This document shows positions 25,011 to 33,354 of a stretch of 64,000 nucleotides of DNA, one piece after another; position 1 is the stretch's first letter, and each line of letters opens with the position of its first letter. The notes under the pieces were generated by a model. The model saw only the letters and a list, made by a program, of their open reading frames with translations. It had not been told where the DNA came from and searched no databases. The DNA is from a virus: the IMG/VR virus record IMGVR_UViG_3300001782_000005, positions 62,001-126,000 of that record; one strand, written 5' to 3'. The translations under genes were made by a program, and so were the position numbers.

Positions 25011-25335
25011 ATTCCTCCCAACTAAAATCTAACCATGGTTTGAAATAACAATCGTCGAGATAGAAATTACATATTACCATCTCAATAAATTGCCTAAATT
25101 TTTCGTCGTATTTCTGCCTCTTAATCTTCTCATCTAAGCAAAGTTCTCCAGTATCAGGATTCGCATTTGGATGCTTTGCATTAATGATCACCTTACTGAT
25201 ATAACCATCTACAAGGTAAATTTTATAATTAGTTACAATGTAATCATTATTAATTCTAGAAATTCTAAATGTTTCATCCTTGTAGAAAAATCTTCCCGGA
25301 ACAAGATACGTATTATAATCTAATATCTGTTCCAT
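24991..25335 (-). CDS. E2 ubiquitin-conjugating-like protein (UBC fold)
   Basis: The strand-rich N-terminus is followed by KHPNANPDTGELCLDE. This is the E2 hallmark HPN (55-57) with the catalytic Cys (C66) nine residues later in the CLD context. At 114 aa it is a minimal UBC domain, like those in prokaryotic Ub-like operons. The start forms TAATG with the stop of the E1-like gene, and the end overlaps RNAP-1 beta' by 20 bases. Expected role: accept an activated Ubl from the E1 and pass it to a target. The function here is inferred from motif and neighbourhood. Confidence 0.8.
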   Translation of the reverse strand: MEQILDYNTYLVPGRFFYKDETFRISRINNDYIVTNYKIYLVDGYISKVIINAKHPNANPDTGELCLDEKIKRQKYDEKFRQFIEMVICNFYLDDCYFKPWLDFSWEEYDAKSS

Positions 25336-26204
25336 TACGCACCACCAGTAACAAATAGTAACTGAATATAATTTTCCTCAACTCTAATCACAAAATTTCT
25401 TTCAAACGGATAGAGATTCATTACTGATTTTAAATTATCAACTACAGCCTGAGGGGTATTTAATTGGCCTCTGGGAACAATCTTGCAACCAACATGTCTT
25501 TCCCTCTCACCCAAGCAAACTTTAACATCTCTCTCTTGATTTATTTCCATAATTGGGCGAAAACTTTGCTCTAACTTTAGCAATCTAGAATCATCTATAT
25601 CAGGTTCATAAATTAAATCTGTATCTCTACTTTTGTCCTGAATATCTCTACTAATTGCTTTTGCATGATGATCTAAACTTATTTCATATATTTCTTGGTT
25701 AGCTATCCATTGATTAATGATACTATTACTATCAATCAAGATAGCAAGTTGTAATGCAGCATTTTTAAGATCGTTTTTCTTTAAAGGTAGGTTATATCTG
25801 CCGTCATAATTAAAAGGATAGTTTATATTTTTTCGACAGTCGATAATAAGGTATCGGCCAGAAATAGATGCTCGAATATCTATTATATTGCCTCGGTCAT
25901 AGACATAGTCTCTGCAATCTATAACCAGGTCACAGGTAGGAAGTTCGGTTTCTCCTTCTATAAATTTTTCTCTGGATATTGCCATTATAATATCTTCATT
26001 AAAAGACTTCAAGTGATTATATAAAGCATTTACCTTTAAATCTCCAATGTCTCGTTTTGTATAAATCGAATTTCTAATATTTTTCTCTCGTACAATATCT
26101 GGATCAATTAAAATTAGTTCTTTTATGTTATCAGTACTAGCCAAACTTTCAGCTAGATAACCGCCTAAAGATCCAATTCCAAGGATTGCGATTCTTTGTT
26201 TCAC
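25335..26204 (-). CDS. E1/ThiF-like activating enzyme A, 289 aa
   Basis: A Rossmann GIGSLGG (9-15), LIDPD (32-36), NIRN around R44 and K57 are the ATP-binding residues of the ThiF/MoeB/E1 family, which adenylates the C-terminal Gly of ubiquitin-like proteins. A 100-residue C-terminal extension is not recognised and ends in FVTGGA. The start is GTG with AAAGGA. It is directly coupled to the E2-like gene. Two E1-like genes in one cluster is unusual. Which Cys is catalytic is not clear. Confidence 0.85.
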   Translation of the reverse strand: MKQRIAILGIGSLGGYLAESLASTDNIKELILIDPDIVREKNIRNSIYTKRDIGDLKVNALYNHLKSFNEDIIMAISREKFIEGETELPTCDLVIDCRDYVYDRGNIIDIRASISGRYLIIDCRKNINYPFNYDGRYNLPLKKNDLKNAALQLAILIDSNSIINQWIANQEIYEISLDHHAKAISRDIQDKSRDTDLIYEPDIDDSRLLKLEQSFRPIMEINQERDVKVCLGERERHVGCKIVPRGQLNTPQAVVDNLKSVMNLYPFERNFVIRVEENYIQLLFVTGGA

Positions 26205-26242
26205 GCTCGATCCTTTATTGTTTGTTCTTCATTTAGAGAATA

Positions 26243-26273
26243 GTGACCGAGATCAATAAATGACCTCGGTCAC
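26243..26273 (-). terminator. GTGACCGAG hairpin, probable terminator
   Basis: A perfect 9-bp stem GTGACCGAG/CTCGGTCAC directly after the stop of the 157-aa gene. The downstream tract (TATTCTCT) is only weakly U-rich, so termination may be partial. Confidence 0.5.
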
Positions 26274-26276
26274 CAG

Positions 26277-26750
26277 TTATTTTAAACTATTTTTGAGTTC
26301 AATTATTTCTCGAACCCTCTCTAACAAACTCTTGGTTTCTTCACGAAACGTCTGAGCACGACCGTACTGTATTGGATCAAGATTCTTTATATAATGGTGA
26401 AATAAATTTGGCCGTCCAACATCATCGTAGCATGCCTTCAAATGCTCAACTAGACGTGTTACTGTTCCCTCATAATGCTCAATGACAATCTCCGATTCAT
26501 CAATGGTCACTAACATATCTATAAGACGCATCAACTTTTTAAAGTGTAATTTCTCAACAACTTTGAGGTTTTCTTTACGCCTAATTTTGTCGAGCTCTTC
26601 TTGTTTAATCATATACAATTTAATTTTCTCACCTTTTTCGTTTTCAACAAGGTAATGATCTTCATCTTTCTCAATAATTTTAAGATCCACGAGTTTGTCT
26701 CCATGATGCCAGAAGGGAAATACATATACACTCTTTATTAGCATCTCCAA
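26277..26750 (-). CDS. hypothetical protein in Ub-like cluster, 157 aa
   Basis: Located between the Ubl gene and E1-A, bounded by a hairpin on each side. It starts with a small beta-rich section (LVDLKIIEKDEDHYLVENEKG, KOW/SH3-like in feel) and continues as long helices. The start is uncertain: TTG 26750 or ATG 26744, neither with a good ribosome binding site. It could be an accessory or target of the conjugation system. No family is recognised. Confidence 0.6.
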   Translation of the reverse strand: MEMLIKSVYVFPFWHHGDKLVDLKIIEKDEDHYLVENEKGEKIKLYMIKQEELDKIRRKENLKVVEKLHFKKLMRLIDMLVTIDESEIVIEHYEGTVTRLVEHLKACYDDVGRPNLFHHYIKNLDPIQYGRAQTFREETKSLLERVREIIELKNSLK

Positions 26751-26751
26751 A

Positions 26752-26787
26752 TGTGGTGGGACAAGTTATATAACCTGCCCCACCACA
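26752..26787 (-). terminator. TGTGGTGGG hairpin between Ubl and 157-aa gene
   Basis: Stem TGTGGTGGG/CCCACCACA with an inner palindromic loop (GTTATATAAC). Only TTT follows on the minus strand. It may attenuate transcription so that the Ubl is made in excess over downstream enzymes; this is inference. Confidence 0.5.
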
Positions 26788-26801
26788 AATTAAACAACTT
26801 T

Positions 26802-27269
26802 TTATCCCTTCCGGCCTGCGGCCTTTAGGAATTCGAGATTGTCCCCTTCTTTCAGCACATAGTTGCCATCGACAGTCTTTCCATTGACAACTCCCTGTGC
26901 CATTCGGTCTATGTTCAAGACTTCCCTGAGAAACTCAGAGACAGCACCAACTGTCTTTCCACAGACGCTGAAGTCTCCAGCGGCAGCACCACATGACACA
27001 CGAATCGTTGTAGTAGTCTTATCACCAAATTTTGCAGTTGGTTTGGTGAGAATACTCTGCATGCTAAATTCAGCCTTGGTAAGTTTGTCATCCTTTGGTG
27101 CAGCTTTGGGAGCAGCAGCCGCCGTAACTGGACCCTGTTTCTCAAGGATAAGGTCAATAACAGTATCTTTGGGTTTCTTGGAGTACCCAACACAACCCAA
27201 ATTCTTTGCCATTGCTCGAAGTTCTTTCACAGTCTTCTCTGCCAGTTGTTCTCTAGTAAAACTAGCCAT
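26802..27269 (-). CDS. SAP-domain/ubiquitin-like fusion protein ending in Gly
   Basis: Residues 5-45 (LAEKTVKELRAMAKNLG...DTVIDLILEK) look like a SAP/HeH DNA-binding helix pair. An Ala/Pro/Lys linker runs to about 80. Residues 86-155 form a ThiS/MoaD-type beta-grasp: a strand pair, a helix (AVSEFLREVLNI), VVNGKTV (127-133), then GDNLEFLKAAGRKG at the very end. The end resembles PRTRC protein C, a plasmid Ubl that ends in G-x-K-G. Lying beside E1, E2 and JAMM genes, it is the likely conjugated modifier. AAGGAG precedes ATG 27269. Confidence 0.8.
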   Translation of the reverse strand: MASFTREQLAEKTVKELRAMAKNLGCVGYSKKPKDTVIDLILEKQGPVTAAAAPKAAPKDDKLTKAEFSMQSILTKPTAKFGDKTTTTIRVSCGAAAGDFSVCGKTVGAVSEFLREVLNIDRMAQGVVNGKTVDGNYVLKEGDNLEFLKAAGRKG

Positions 27270-27282
27270 TCCGATCTCCTTT

Positions 27283-27978
27283 TTAATTCTCTAGTGGTTT
27301 TCTAGTTTTAGGATCAGCTCTCATTGATAGAACATCGAAATACACTTCAGAGTAATTGGCATTATTCTTCACAACAGTATTGTAGAATGCAAAACACATA
27401 AATGTTGCAACTCCTAAATTTGTAAAGAATAATTGTGGTTCTGATTGGGATAACTCCTCGCAACTCATCTCACCCGGTGTTCTATCTATTGGATGTTCAA
27501 TTTCCGGATGATAATCACTCAATGACGGAGTTATGTTTCTACCCCCCTTTCTCACAAAGATTTGGACATTGCCATCAGTGTACTCATTCCCTCCTGATAT
27601 AACAATAATGTCATTGAGTGTTTTGGTATGATCTGAGATAATTTTTCTCGTCTTATGATTATCAACGCATACGAAGACTATATCTCCCGACTTAATGAGC
27701 GACTCTACGTTACTACGGTCAACATAATCATCAAATGCAGAGTAATTTAATTCTGTGTATTTCTCTTGAAATTCGGTGGCCTTAACTATTGATTTCTTGC
27801 CACCAGCGATCAAAAACTCCTGTCTATCTCGGTTCTTTGGTTCGAAAGTATCTCCATCTATGAAGGTAATCCTAGCTTCAAATCCGTTTCCATAATTTAG
27901 AAATCTAGAGAGTTTATCAGCTAGGACTGTACCAACTCCACCAATACCTATGACTTTAATCAGTAACTCAGTCATCAT
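27283..27978 (-). CDS. E1/ThiF-like activating enzyme B (PRTRC ThiF-like), 231 aa
   Basis: GIGGVG (11-16), FIDGD (39-43), RDRQ (50-53) and nearby lysines form the adenylation site. VCVDNHKTRK at about 103-112 is the usual family CxDNxxxR segment. MSCEELS places a candidate catalytic thioester Cys at C173, as in PRTRC ThiF proteins. Start ATG 27978 follows GGAGG inside the end of the JAMM gene. It lies next to the Ubl gene and is the more likely partner of it. Confidence 0.88.
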   Translation of the reverse strand: MMTELLIKVIGIGGVGTVLADKLSRFLNYGNGFEARITFIDGDTFEPKNRDRQEFLIAGGKKSIVKATEFQEKYTELNYSAFDDYVDRSNVESLIKSGDIVFVCVDNHKTRKIISDHTKTLNDIIVISGGNEYTDGNVQIFVRKGGRNITPSLSDYHPEIEHPIDRTPGEMSCEELSQSEPQLFFTNLGVATFMCFAFYNTVVKNNANYSEVYFDVLSMRADPKTRKPLEN

Positions 27979-28972
27979 CACCACACCCCTCCTCTCTGGT
28001 ATTTAACGGGAGTTGGTGTTGGTAGAATCCTTCTTGCCCAGTATAGAAGCCACCGCCGCCTTCATCCGGTTCAAGACCATCAAGAGGATCGTACTCTTCT
28101 GGATCGAAGACGTAGCCTCCGCCGTATCTATACCAATAGGGGAGCCAGGATCCGTGGGGTAACTCACTGGGGTCGGCAGGGGATCGAACCCTACCTCGCT
28201 GAGTTGATCCAGGTGACCAAGTATAGACCACCGGGGTTCTCTTCTCAACAAACTCCATCCATGTAGGTTCAAAAGGGACTTCAGCAACATAAAATCCTTT
28301 TTGAGATTTTGAATCTTTCTCATATACTCTTACACCATTCTTTATTTCAAAGGATGGGCGAAATATGTGCTGATGATAGTTACAATAATCAACAGATTCA
28401 GCCCCTTCTACATAATCATTGGTATCAACTATAAAGCGCATCCCATTCACTACAATAGATGTAGAGATAGTGAGAAGACCTTTACTTAAGTCACCGACAG
28501 TTATATGTAAACCGTCAAAATGCTTTTCATCAGAGTCATCAATGCCAGAATGGAAAGCTCCAAAACCGGCATGACTATGAATTGTACACATTAAGATATA
28601 ACCTTGTGCTTGCCAAGGAGACTCTCTCTTATAATCTACAGAACCTCCTGAGACTTCTTGAAAAGGTACTTGAATTTTAAAATCTCTCTTTTTCTCATTA
28701 TAGTGAAGCAAAGCAATAGCTTCACTTTTATGCTCATCGTAAACTTTTCTGAAGAAACTAACAATTCTTTTAAAATCCTCTCCCGGAACTTTTGGTATAT
28801 CTAATGTCGCATAGGACTTCACATGATTTAAATGCGGAATACCACTTGCTGGAACTAATGCATCAAGTATACCCAATTTCTTTCTAATATAGATGCCATT
28901 ACCTGCAACCACATAGAAAATATCATCATCGGGCAACTCTTGAGTTCCATCTGCTACGAAGACGTTGAACAT
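27968..28972 (-). CDS. JAB/JAMM metallopeptidase (deubiquitinase-like)
   Basis: A complete JAMM site is visible: E84, then HSH at 132-134, seven residues, S142 and D145, fitting E...H-S-H-x7-S-x2-D exactly. In Ub-like operons this enzyme trims the modifier precursor or removes it from targets. The C-terminal third is Gly/Tyr/Pro-rich and ends in an acidic CGDDD tail, not known from other JAMM proteins. ATG 28972 has GGAGG five bases upstream. Similar proteins are PRTRC protein A and phage-tail JAMM peptidases; context favours the former. Confidence 0.9.
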   Translation of the reverse strand: MFNVFVADGTQELPDDDIFYVVAGNGIYIRKKLGILDALVPASGIPHLNHVKSYATLDIPKVPGEDFKRIVSFFRKVYDEHKSEAIALLHYNEKKRDFKIQVPFQEVSGGSVDYKRESPWQAQGYILMCTIHSHAGFGAFHSGIDDSDEKHFDGLHITVGDLSKGLLTISTSIVVNGMRFIVDTNDYVEGAESVDYCNYHQHIFRPSFEIKNGVRVYEKDSKSQKGFYVAEVPFEPTWMEFVEKRTPVVYTWSPGSTQRGRVRSPADPSELPHGSWLPYWYRYGGGYVFDPEEYDPLDGLEPDEGGGGFYTGQEGFYQHQLPLNTREEGCGDDD

Positions 28973-31458
28973 GCACACCTCCAATCTGCCACCATCCTTA
29001 GACCTTGTCTATCTGGTACTTCTATATAACCACCATGCATATTAGGATAGACATATTTAACTGAAAATCTATCAAGTTGTCTCTGTGTAAAACGAGGTTG
29101 CAGAAGACCCCACCAAATAGTCCTCTCATCTGGGTATACAGTTCCGGTAGTTATATATCTATGCATATACGCAGTCGGGTATTTTCTCAATCTCCCATAA
29201 CCATCTTTCATCAGCATATATGGAGACCATCTAGAAGACATAGTGTACATAAGAAAATCTCCCATCTGATGTGCAATTCTAGTTGCTGGTGGCGCAATCT
29301 GCACCTGATTCCACAATCTAGAAGATGGAGCCAAATATGAAAATTTAGAGAGATAGTGTTCATGTGCCCAAAGTGTACAACGATTCGAGCAGAGCATAAG
29401 AGGAACATCTGTTCCCGTATCAGTTATAAAACCAATGATTTGATTTACATCTTTCTTGGGGAATTTACTAATTCCCGCAACATTAGCTCTTAGTTTTGTG
29501 CCTGCTATTAAACCATTATACTCCTCAATAATCTTTCGAATTTTTCCAATAAATACCTGACCCCGACCTAAATCTGCATAGTTTATTGTTGCTATATCAT
29601 CATCTTTACCTCTTGCAGTTATCTTAATTATTCTATTTTCATCAATACTTATACCTATTATCTCTCGTATTATGGTCATATCTTCGGGTTTATTCCAATC
29701 TACAAAGACTACTTTATCTCCAATCTTGAAGTTCAAATCAATGTCATAACTTGGAAGATTGAACTCTCCATCCTTTACTAAATTCTCAAATGCATAATCA
29801 GCATTGAAGGAAAATTCATTAGATCTCGTGCCAACATAGAGAATACCAGTACCCTTCATTATCCTATGATCCCCATTGATAGAAGTAAACATCAACGGAC
29901 CAACTCGAAAAATGGGATGATGAACTGAAGTATCCTCATCCATCAACTTATACCGACTCTCAATAGTTTCAAAGGTTTCGTTTATCTCATAGCTAGATTC
30001 TCGATCTTTAAACCTTACACTTAAAAGACCTCTGTCATTTACATCAATTCCTTTAAGTTCGGCAGGTCTCCCAGTATAAAGGAGTATATCGGAAGGTCTG
30101 CTTATCAGAGTATACTCACGACCAACTTCCATCTCAATACCATAAAGGTTTATCTTCTGGTTAAAAATCTTCAAATCCAGGACGTCAGCAAAATAATAGT
30201 CTATACCTAACTTAACTTCGATATTGCCATCCATGGCAGTTCTGATTTCATTTACTTTTCGGTAACTCCTCATGGGGTATGCCATTTCAACAATATCTCC
30301 AGCTCTTATTGTAAGCCCATTCTTTAACTCCAATGAATCTATTGTATTTGTTTTAACTAATTTCTTAACTAAGGTATCCTTCATCTTCTCCGTTAATAAT
30401 TTTTCAGTCAATTGATCCTCCTCATCTCTAAGTATAAACGTATGAGGTGGATAACCAGGCATACCCTTAAATCCATTAACCCAATAAGTTTTACCTTCAA
30501 GTTCAAATTTATCTCCTATAGAAAGTAAATTTTCCCCTAAAGATATACTCTCACATGGATCCATATATACCTTGGCCTCATCTGTCTGAATTGGTTCAGT
30601 AAATAATTCAGCCAATTTGTAGAAATCAAGAGTTCTGCTATAAGTCGACTGCCTTTTAAGACTTGCTACTTTTGTTATCTCCTCCTTCAAAGTTCTTGCA
30701 TGATGTTTCCAATCTACTTTAAATACAAACATTGGGTCCTTATAAGAATAATACTGCCAGGTTAGAAAGTCAGACACTTCCCCAATATCTTCGTACATCT
30801 TATATGCATGGAGGTAATCAGTATTGAAACTATTGTTCCAGAACCTATTAAGAGCTTTATTGCAAACTGATTGAGTATTATCTCCATAGGATGAACCTTC
30901 TCCCAGACAAACATTGAAACTATGATCAATGTTTAGCAGATTTGGAATCAAAAGATAATCTACTATGCTGGTTATTGGATGTATCCTATAAAATACTCTA
31001 AGTGCATATAACTCAAAGAATTTGGTAATGGACATTATATAAACGACATATGGGAAAGCTAAAGTTACTCTATATGGTCTCTTTCCATCCCTATACTGTT
31101 TTAATACTTCATCAGTATAACCAAAATAGTCCAACTTTCCGGTCTTCCTCAATTTCTCGATGTTATATTCCAAACTCATATCGAGGCGAATTGTTCTAAC
31201 ACAGGGAGGGTCTTCAATAACTACGACCCTCCCACCGTTGCTAGTAGGTTGTAAAAAACGACAATTCTGAGGAAGAATTTCGTCTGGCCGGCGATTAGCC
31301 ATTCTAGTTATCAAACGGGTAATTAATTCACTTGTATTTAACAACCTTTGCCTTATTGTTGGTGTCGCTTTTGCTTCATCTTCACCAGAGTCAATTTCAG
31401 ATAGGCAAAGACTAGAAAATTTCTCACTTATAATTATCTCGTTTATCTCACGTTTCAT
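28954..31458 (-). CDS. 834-aa protein with PRTRC-B/E2-like segment
   Basis: Around residues 130-190 the sequence runs FPYVVYIM...YALRVFYRIHPI...IPNLLNI...NVCLGEG. Its layout, PNL-x-NI followed by a Cys in CLG (C184), resembles the E2-like domain of PRTRC protein B and related prokaryotic E2 families. The remaining 640 residues include repeated beta-rich stretches and no known domain. A large E2 or E2-E3-like scaffold is possible. AGGAG precedes ATG 31458. It is translationally linked to the JAMM gene (19-base overlap). Confidence 0.65.
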   Translation of the reverse strand: MKREINEIIISEKFSSLCLSEIDSGEDEAKATPTIRQRLLNTSELITRLITRMANRRPDEILPQNCRFLQPTSNGGRVVVIEDPPCVRTIRLDMSLEYNIEKLRKTGKLDYFGYTDEVLKQYRDGKRPYRVTLAFPYVVYIMSITKFFELYALRVFYRIHPITSIVDYLLIPNLLNIDHSFNVCLGEGSSYGDNTQSVCNKALNRFWNNSFNTDYLHAYKMYEDIGEVSDFLTWQYYSYKDPMFVFKVDWKHHARTLKEEITKVASLKRQSTYSRTLDFYKLAELFTEPIQTDEAKVYMDPCESISLGENLLSIGDKFELEGKTYWVNGFKGMPGYPPHTFILRDEEDQLTEKLLTEKMKDTLVKKLVKTNTIDSLELKNGLTIRAGDIVEMAYPMRSYRKVNEIRTAMDGNIEVKLGIDYYFADVLDLKIFNQKINLYGIEMEVGREYTLISRPSDILLYTGRPAELKGIDVNDRGLLSVRFKDRESSYEINETFETIESRYKLMDEDTSVHHPIFRVGPLMFTSINGDHRIMKGTGILYVGTRSNEFSFNADYAFENLVKDGEFNLPSYDIDLNFKIGDKVVFVDWNKPEDMTIIREIIGISIDENRIIKITARGKDDDIATINYADLGRGQVFIGKIRKIIEEYNGLIAGTKLRANVAGISKFPKKDVNQIIGFITDTGTDVPLMLCSNRCTLWAHEHYLSKFSYLAPSSRLWNQVQIAPPATRIAHQMGDFLMYTMSSRWSPYMLMKDGYGRLRKYPTAYMHRYITTGTVYPDERTIWWGLLQPRFTQRQLDRFSVKYVYPNMHGGYIEVPDRQGLRMVADWRCACSTSS

Positions 31459-31484
31459 CGCCTACTCCTCAGAGATTACCAAGA

Positions 31485-31847
31485 TTAAGTCTGAGCAACT
31501 GTCGTTGTTTCTTCCTCTGACGCTTCTTCTTGTGTGGGTTCAGATTGAGTTTGTGGAGCAGCTTGTTCAGACTCAGCTTGGACTTCATCGAGATTTTGCC
31601 AACCACTTCCTCCCGACTCGCCAGCCTGTGGGGTTTCTGACGCTGGAGGTACTGGAGGTGCTTGACGGCCCTGCTCTGCCATGACTTGCTCAACCGGGCG
31701 ATTCTCATTGAAAGCGACCATATAATTAACCATATCTCCCTTTGGCCTACCAATGACACCCTTGATGCTATGATCACGACAAAGTTGGTTCAACTCGACA
31801 ATTGTCTTGCCTTCCAAATTTTCTCTTCTCAGGTCCTCTGATGCCAT
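31485..31847 (-). CDS. HeH/Rho-N-like domain protein with acidic tail, 120 aa
   Basis: Residues about 8-50 (LEGKTIVELNQLCRDHSIKG...KGDMVNYMV) resemble a Rho-N/HeH two-helix nucleic-acid binding module, similar in kind to the N-terminus of the Ubl fusion. The remainder is disordered and rich in P, Q, E and T. AGAGGAG precedes ATG 31847. Confidence 0.6.
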   Translation of the reverse strand: MASEDLRRENLEGKTIVELNQLCRDHSIKGVIGRPKGDMVNYMVAFNENRPVEQVMAEQGRQAPPVPPASETPQAGESGGSGWQNLDEVQAESEQAAPQTQSEPTQEEASEEETTTVAQT

Positions 31848-31849
31848 AC

Positions 31850-32215
31850 CTACTCTCCTCTCATTTGTTTATAAGTTTCCGCAAAGCGTAGAAGAACCTT
31901 TTCAGCCTTTACCTCTTTAACTTCTATAGCTCTAATTCTTCTAGCTGGTCTATCCACCGAGGAAGGTGGACCTTTTACCCAAACGCTTACTATGTAAGAC
32001 TCTTTGGATTCTCTTTCGAGAGCAACAAATGCAACCTCTCCTTGACTCCGACCAGGAACTTCCAAACAGAGAAATATATTTGGTCCTGTTGGTAAATCAT
32101 CAATATGCTCTACTTTATCTTTTTCTTCTTCAAAGATTGTGTCACACAATCTTTTAACTTGTTCATCCAATTCAGAAGATTTAATTTGAGTTAACAACTC
32201 ACTAAGAACTGGCAT
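31850..32215 (-). CDS. hypothetical protein, 121 aa
   Basis: A helical N-terminal third is followed by a beta-rich half (FLCLEVPGRSQGEVAFVALER...YIVSVWVKG). AAGGAT precedes ATG 32215. It overlaps the upstream gene by 14 bases. Position between the radical SAM gene and the Ub-like genes suggests a shared transcript. No family is recognised. Confidence 0.6.
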   Translation of the reverse strand: MPVLSELLTQIKSSELDEQVKRLCDTIFEEEKDKVEHIDDLPTGPNIFLCLEVPGRSQGEVAFVALERESKESYIVSVWVKGPPSSVDRPARRIRAIEVKEVKAEKVLLRFAETYKQMRGE

Positions 32216-32561
32216 CTCTTAATCCTTTGTTATAGGTTGAGACATAACCCTGTATTACATTGAGAACATGGTCTAGAAATTCCTGCTTTGATTGATCTTT
32301 CATATTATTGTTTAATATCTCTGCTTGAATACAACTGTAAATGTTACCAATGAAGATTAGCATACTCTCATCTGTATCTCCACTATCTGGTACCATAACA
32401 GCATTACCGCCCTGCACATCAATCAACGAAAAAGTTTCTTCGATGTTCTTAAAGGCCAATTTGCTAATTCTTAAATTACAATTTGGAGCTTTTAACCATA
32501 GTCTCCCTTCCTCAGGCACGACTTCCAACGTACCTAGTACAAAGTTCTTCTGGATCCTCAT
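32202..32561 (-). CDS. hypothetical protein, 119 aa
   Basis: Mixed beta and helix. The N-terminal half alternates hydrophobic residues (LGTLEVVPEEGRLWLKA), followed by a C-terminal helix. The ATG has a GGGGG-type site. No known domain. Confidence 0.6.
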   Translation of the reverse strand: MRIQKNFVLGTLEVVPEEGRLWLKAPNCNLRISKLAFKNIEETFSLIDVQGGNAVMVPDSGDTDESMLIFIGNIYSCIQAEILNNNMKDQSKQEFLDHVLNVIQGYVSTYNKGLRDASS

Positions 32562-32568
32562 TATCCCC

Positions 32569-32874
32569 CTACTTTCTTATCGAGTATTGCTTCTCAGCTG
32601 TCCGAAGCCATTCAGTTCTGTCAAAAGGGACACTTCTCCAATCTTTCTTATCAAGATCATACACATGAATGATCTTGTGTTGATCTATCAGCTTGAGGAT
32701 CTTAGCAAGGTTTACATCTTTTGGATGCATCTCTTTCGGAATATTAGCGAAATTGAGAGTACACCTCATTATTCTTTCTTCATTGTTTCTCTTCCTGAAC
32801 TTTACAGTAACCTCATCCTCAGTTCTGATTCTCTCAAGAAACTCAATTGCGTTCTTGATTACATCATCTGCCAT
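32569..32874 (-). CDS. SH3-barrel DUF2693-like protein
   Basis: The segment VTVKFRKRNNEERIMRCTLNF followed by VYDLDKKDWRSVPFDR matches the two conserved blocks of the DUF2693 family of phage SH3-type beta-barrel proteins (function unknown). GGAGG precedes ATG 32874. Confidence 0.7.
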   Translation of the reverse strand: MADDVIKNAIEFLERIRTEDEVTVKFRKRNNEERIMRCTLNFANIPKEMHPKDVNLAKILKLIDQHKIIHVYDLDKKDWRSVPFDRTEWLRTAEKQYSIRK

Positions 32875-33354
32875 TCAGGTACCTCCAAAACCATATTTGA
32901 CCATAAGCTGCTCTAGTTCTATAAGGAAATTTGCAGTATCTTGAGTATACTCTTCAAGTACTATCTTTCCCTTAGCCCTAACATTGGGACTTTCAGCCTT
33001 CATATAGAAGGGGAGGACTAACTCACCTTTCTCAACTGGTGCTACTGCCTGACCTCTTACTGGAGAACCCAACGGAACAGTTTGTGGTTCAATGGTCTTA
33101 TTTTTGAAGTTAACATAGAGAAACTTATTCTCCCGATTTTTTGTAACATGACGACCTTTTCTTAGGAACCTGATCACATTATGAATAGTCTTTCTGCTCT
33201 TTTCACTTATTCCGGTATCAATAACCGCCTGCATCAAGTCGTCCTCTTCAAAACCATACTCTGTACCGTATTTAGCACATAGATTATCTTTGATCAGAAG
33301 ACCACGATCTTGATACCTCATTCTTCTTGCCGGTTCCTTTACCACTCTAAGCAT
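32875..33354 (-). CDS. possible winged-helix protein, 159 aa
   Basis: Residues about 30-80 (DDLMQAVIDTGISEKSRKTIHNVIRFLRKG...FLYVNF) have the helix-helix-wing pattern of a DNA-binding domain. ATG 33354 stands too close to the GGAGGG site; a GTG three codons later (33345) has a better spacing and may be the true start. Role is unknown. Confidence 0.6.
   Translation of the reverse strand: MLRVVKEPARRMRYQDRGLLIKDNLCAKYGTEYGFEEDDLMQAVIDTGISEKSRKTIHNVIRFLRKGRHVTKNRENKFLYVNFKNKTIEPQTVPLGSPVRGQAVAPVEKGELVLPFYMKAESPNVRAKGKIVLEEYTQDTANFLIELEQLMVKYGFGGT

Noticed and set aside
26863-27294. Plus-strand frame of 143 codons opposite the Ubl gene
   Set aside because: It is antisense to a confident gene with strong ribosome binding site and recognisable fold; it is an expected shadow of Ala/Thr-rich codons.
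31469-31777. Second minus-strand frame of 102 codons inside the HeH-like gene
   Set aside because: It lies fully within 31485..31847 in another frame. Its composition is an artefact of the Gln/Pro/Glu-rich tail, and it has no ribosome binding site.
32341-32916. Plus-strand frame of 191 codons
   Set aside because: It crosses two confident minus-strand genes and the gap between them, and its product has no sensible domain.
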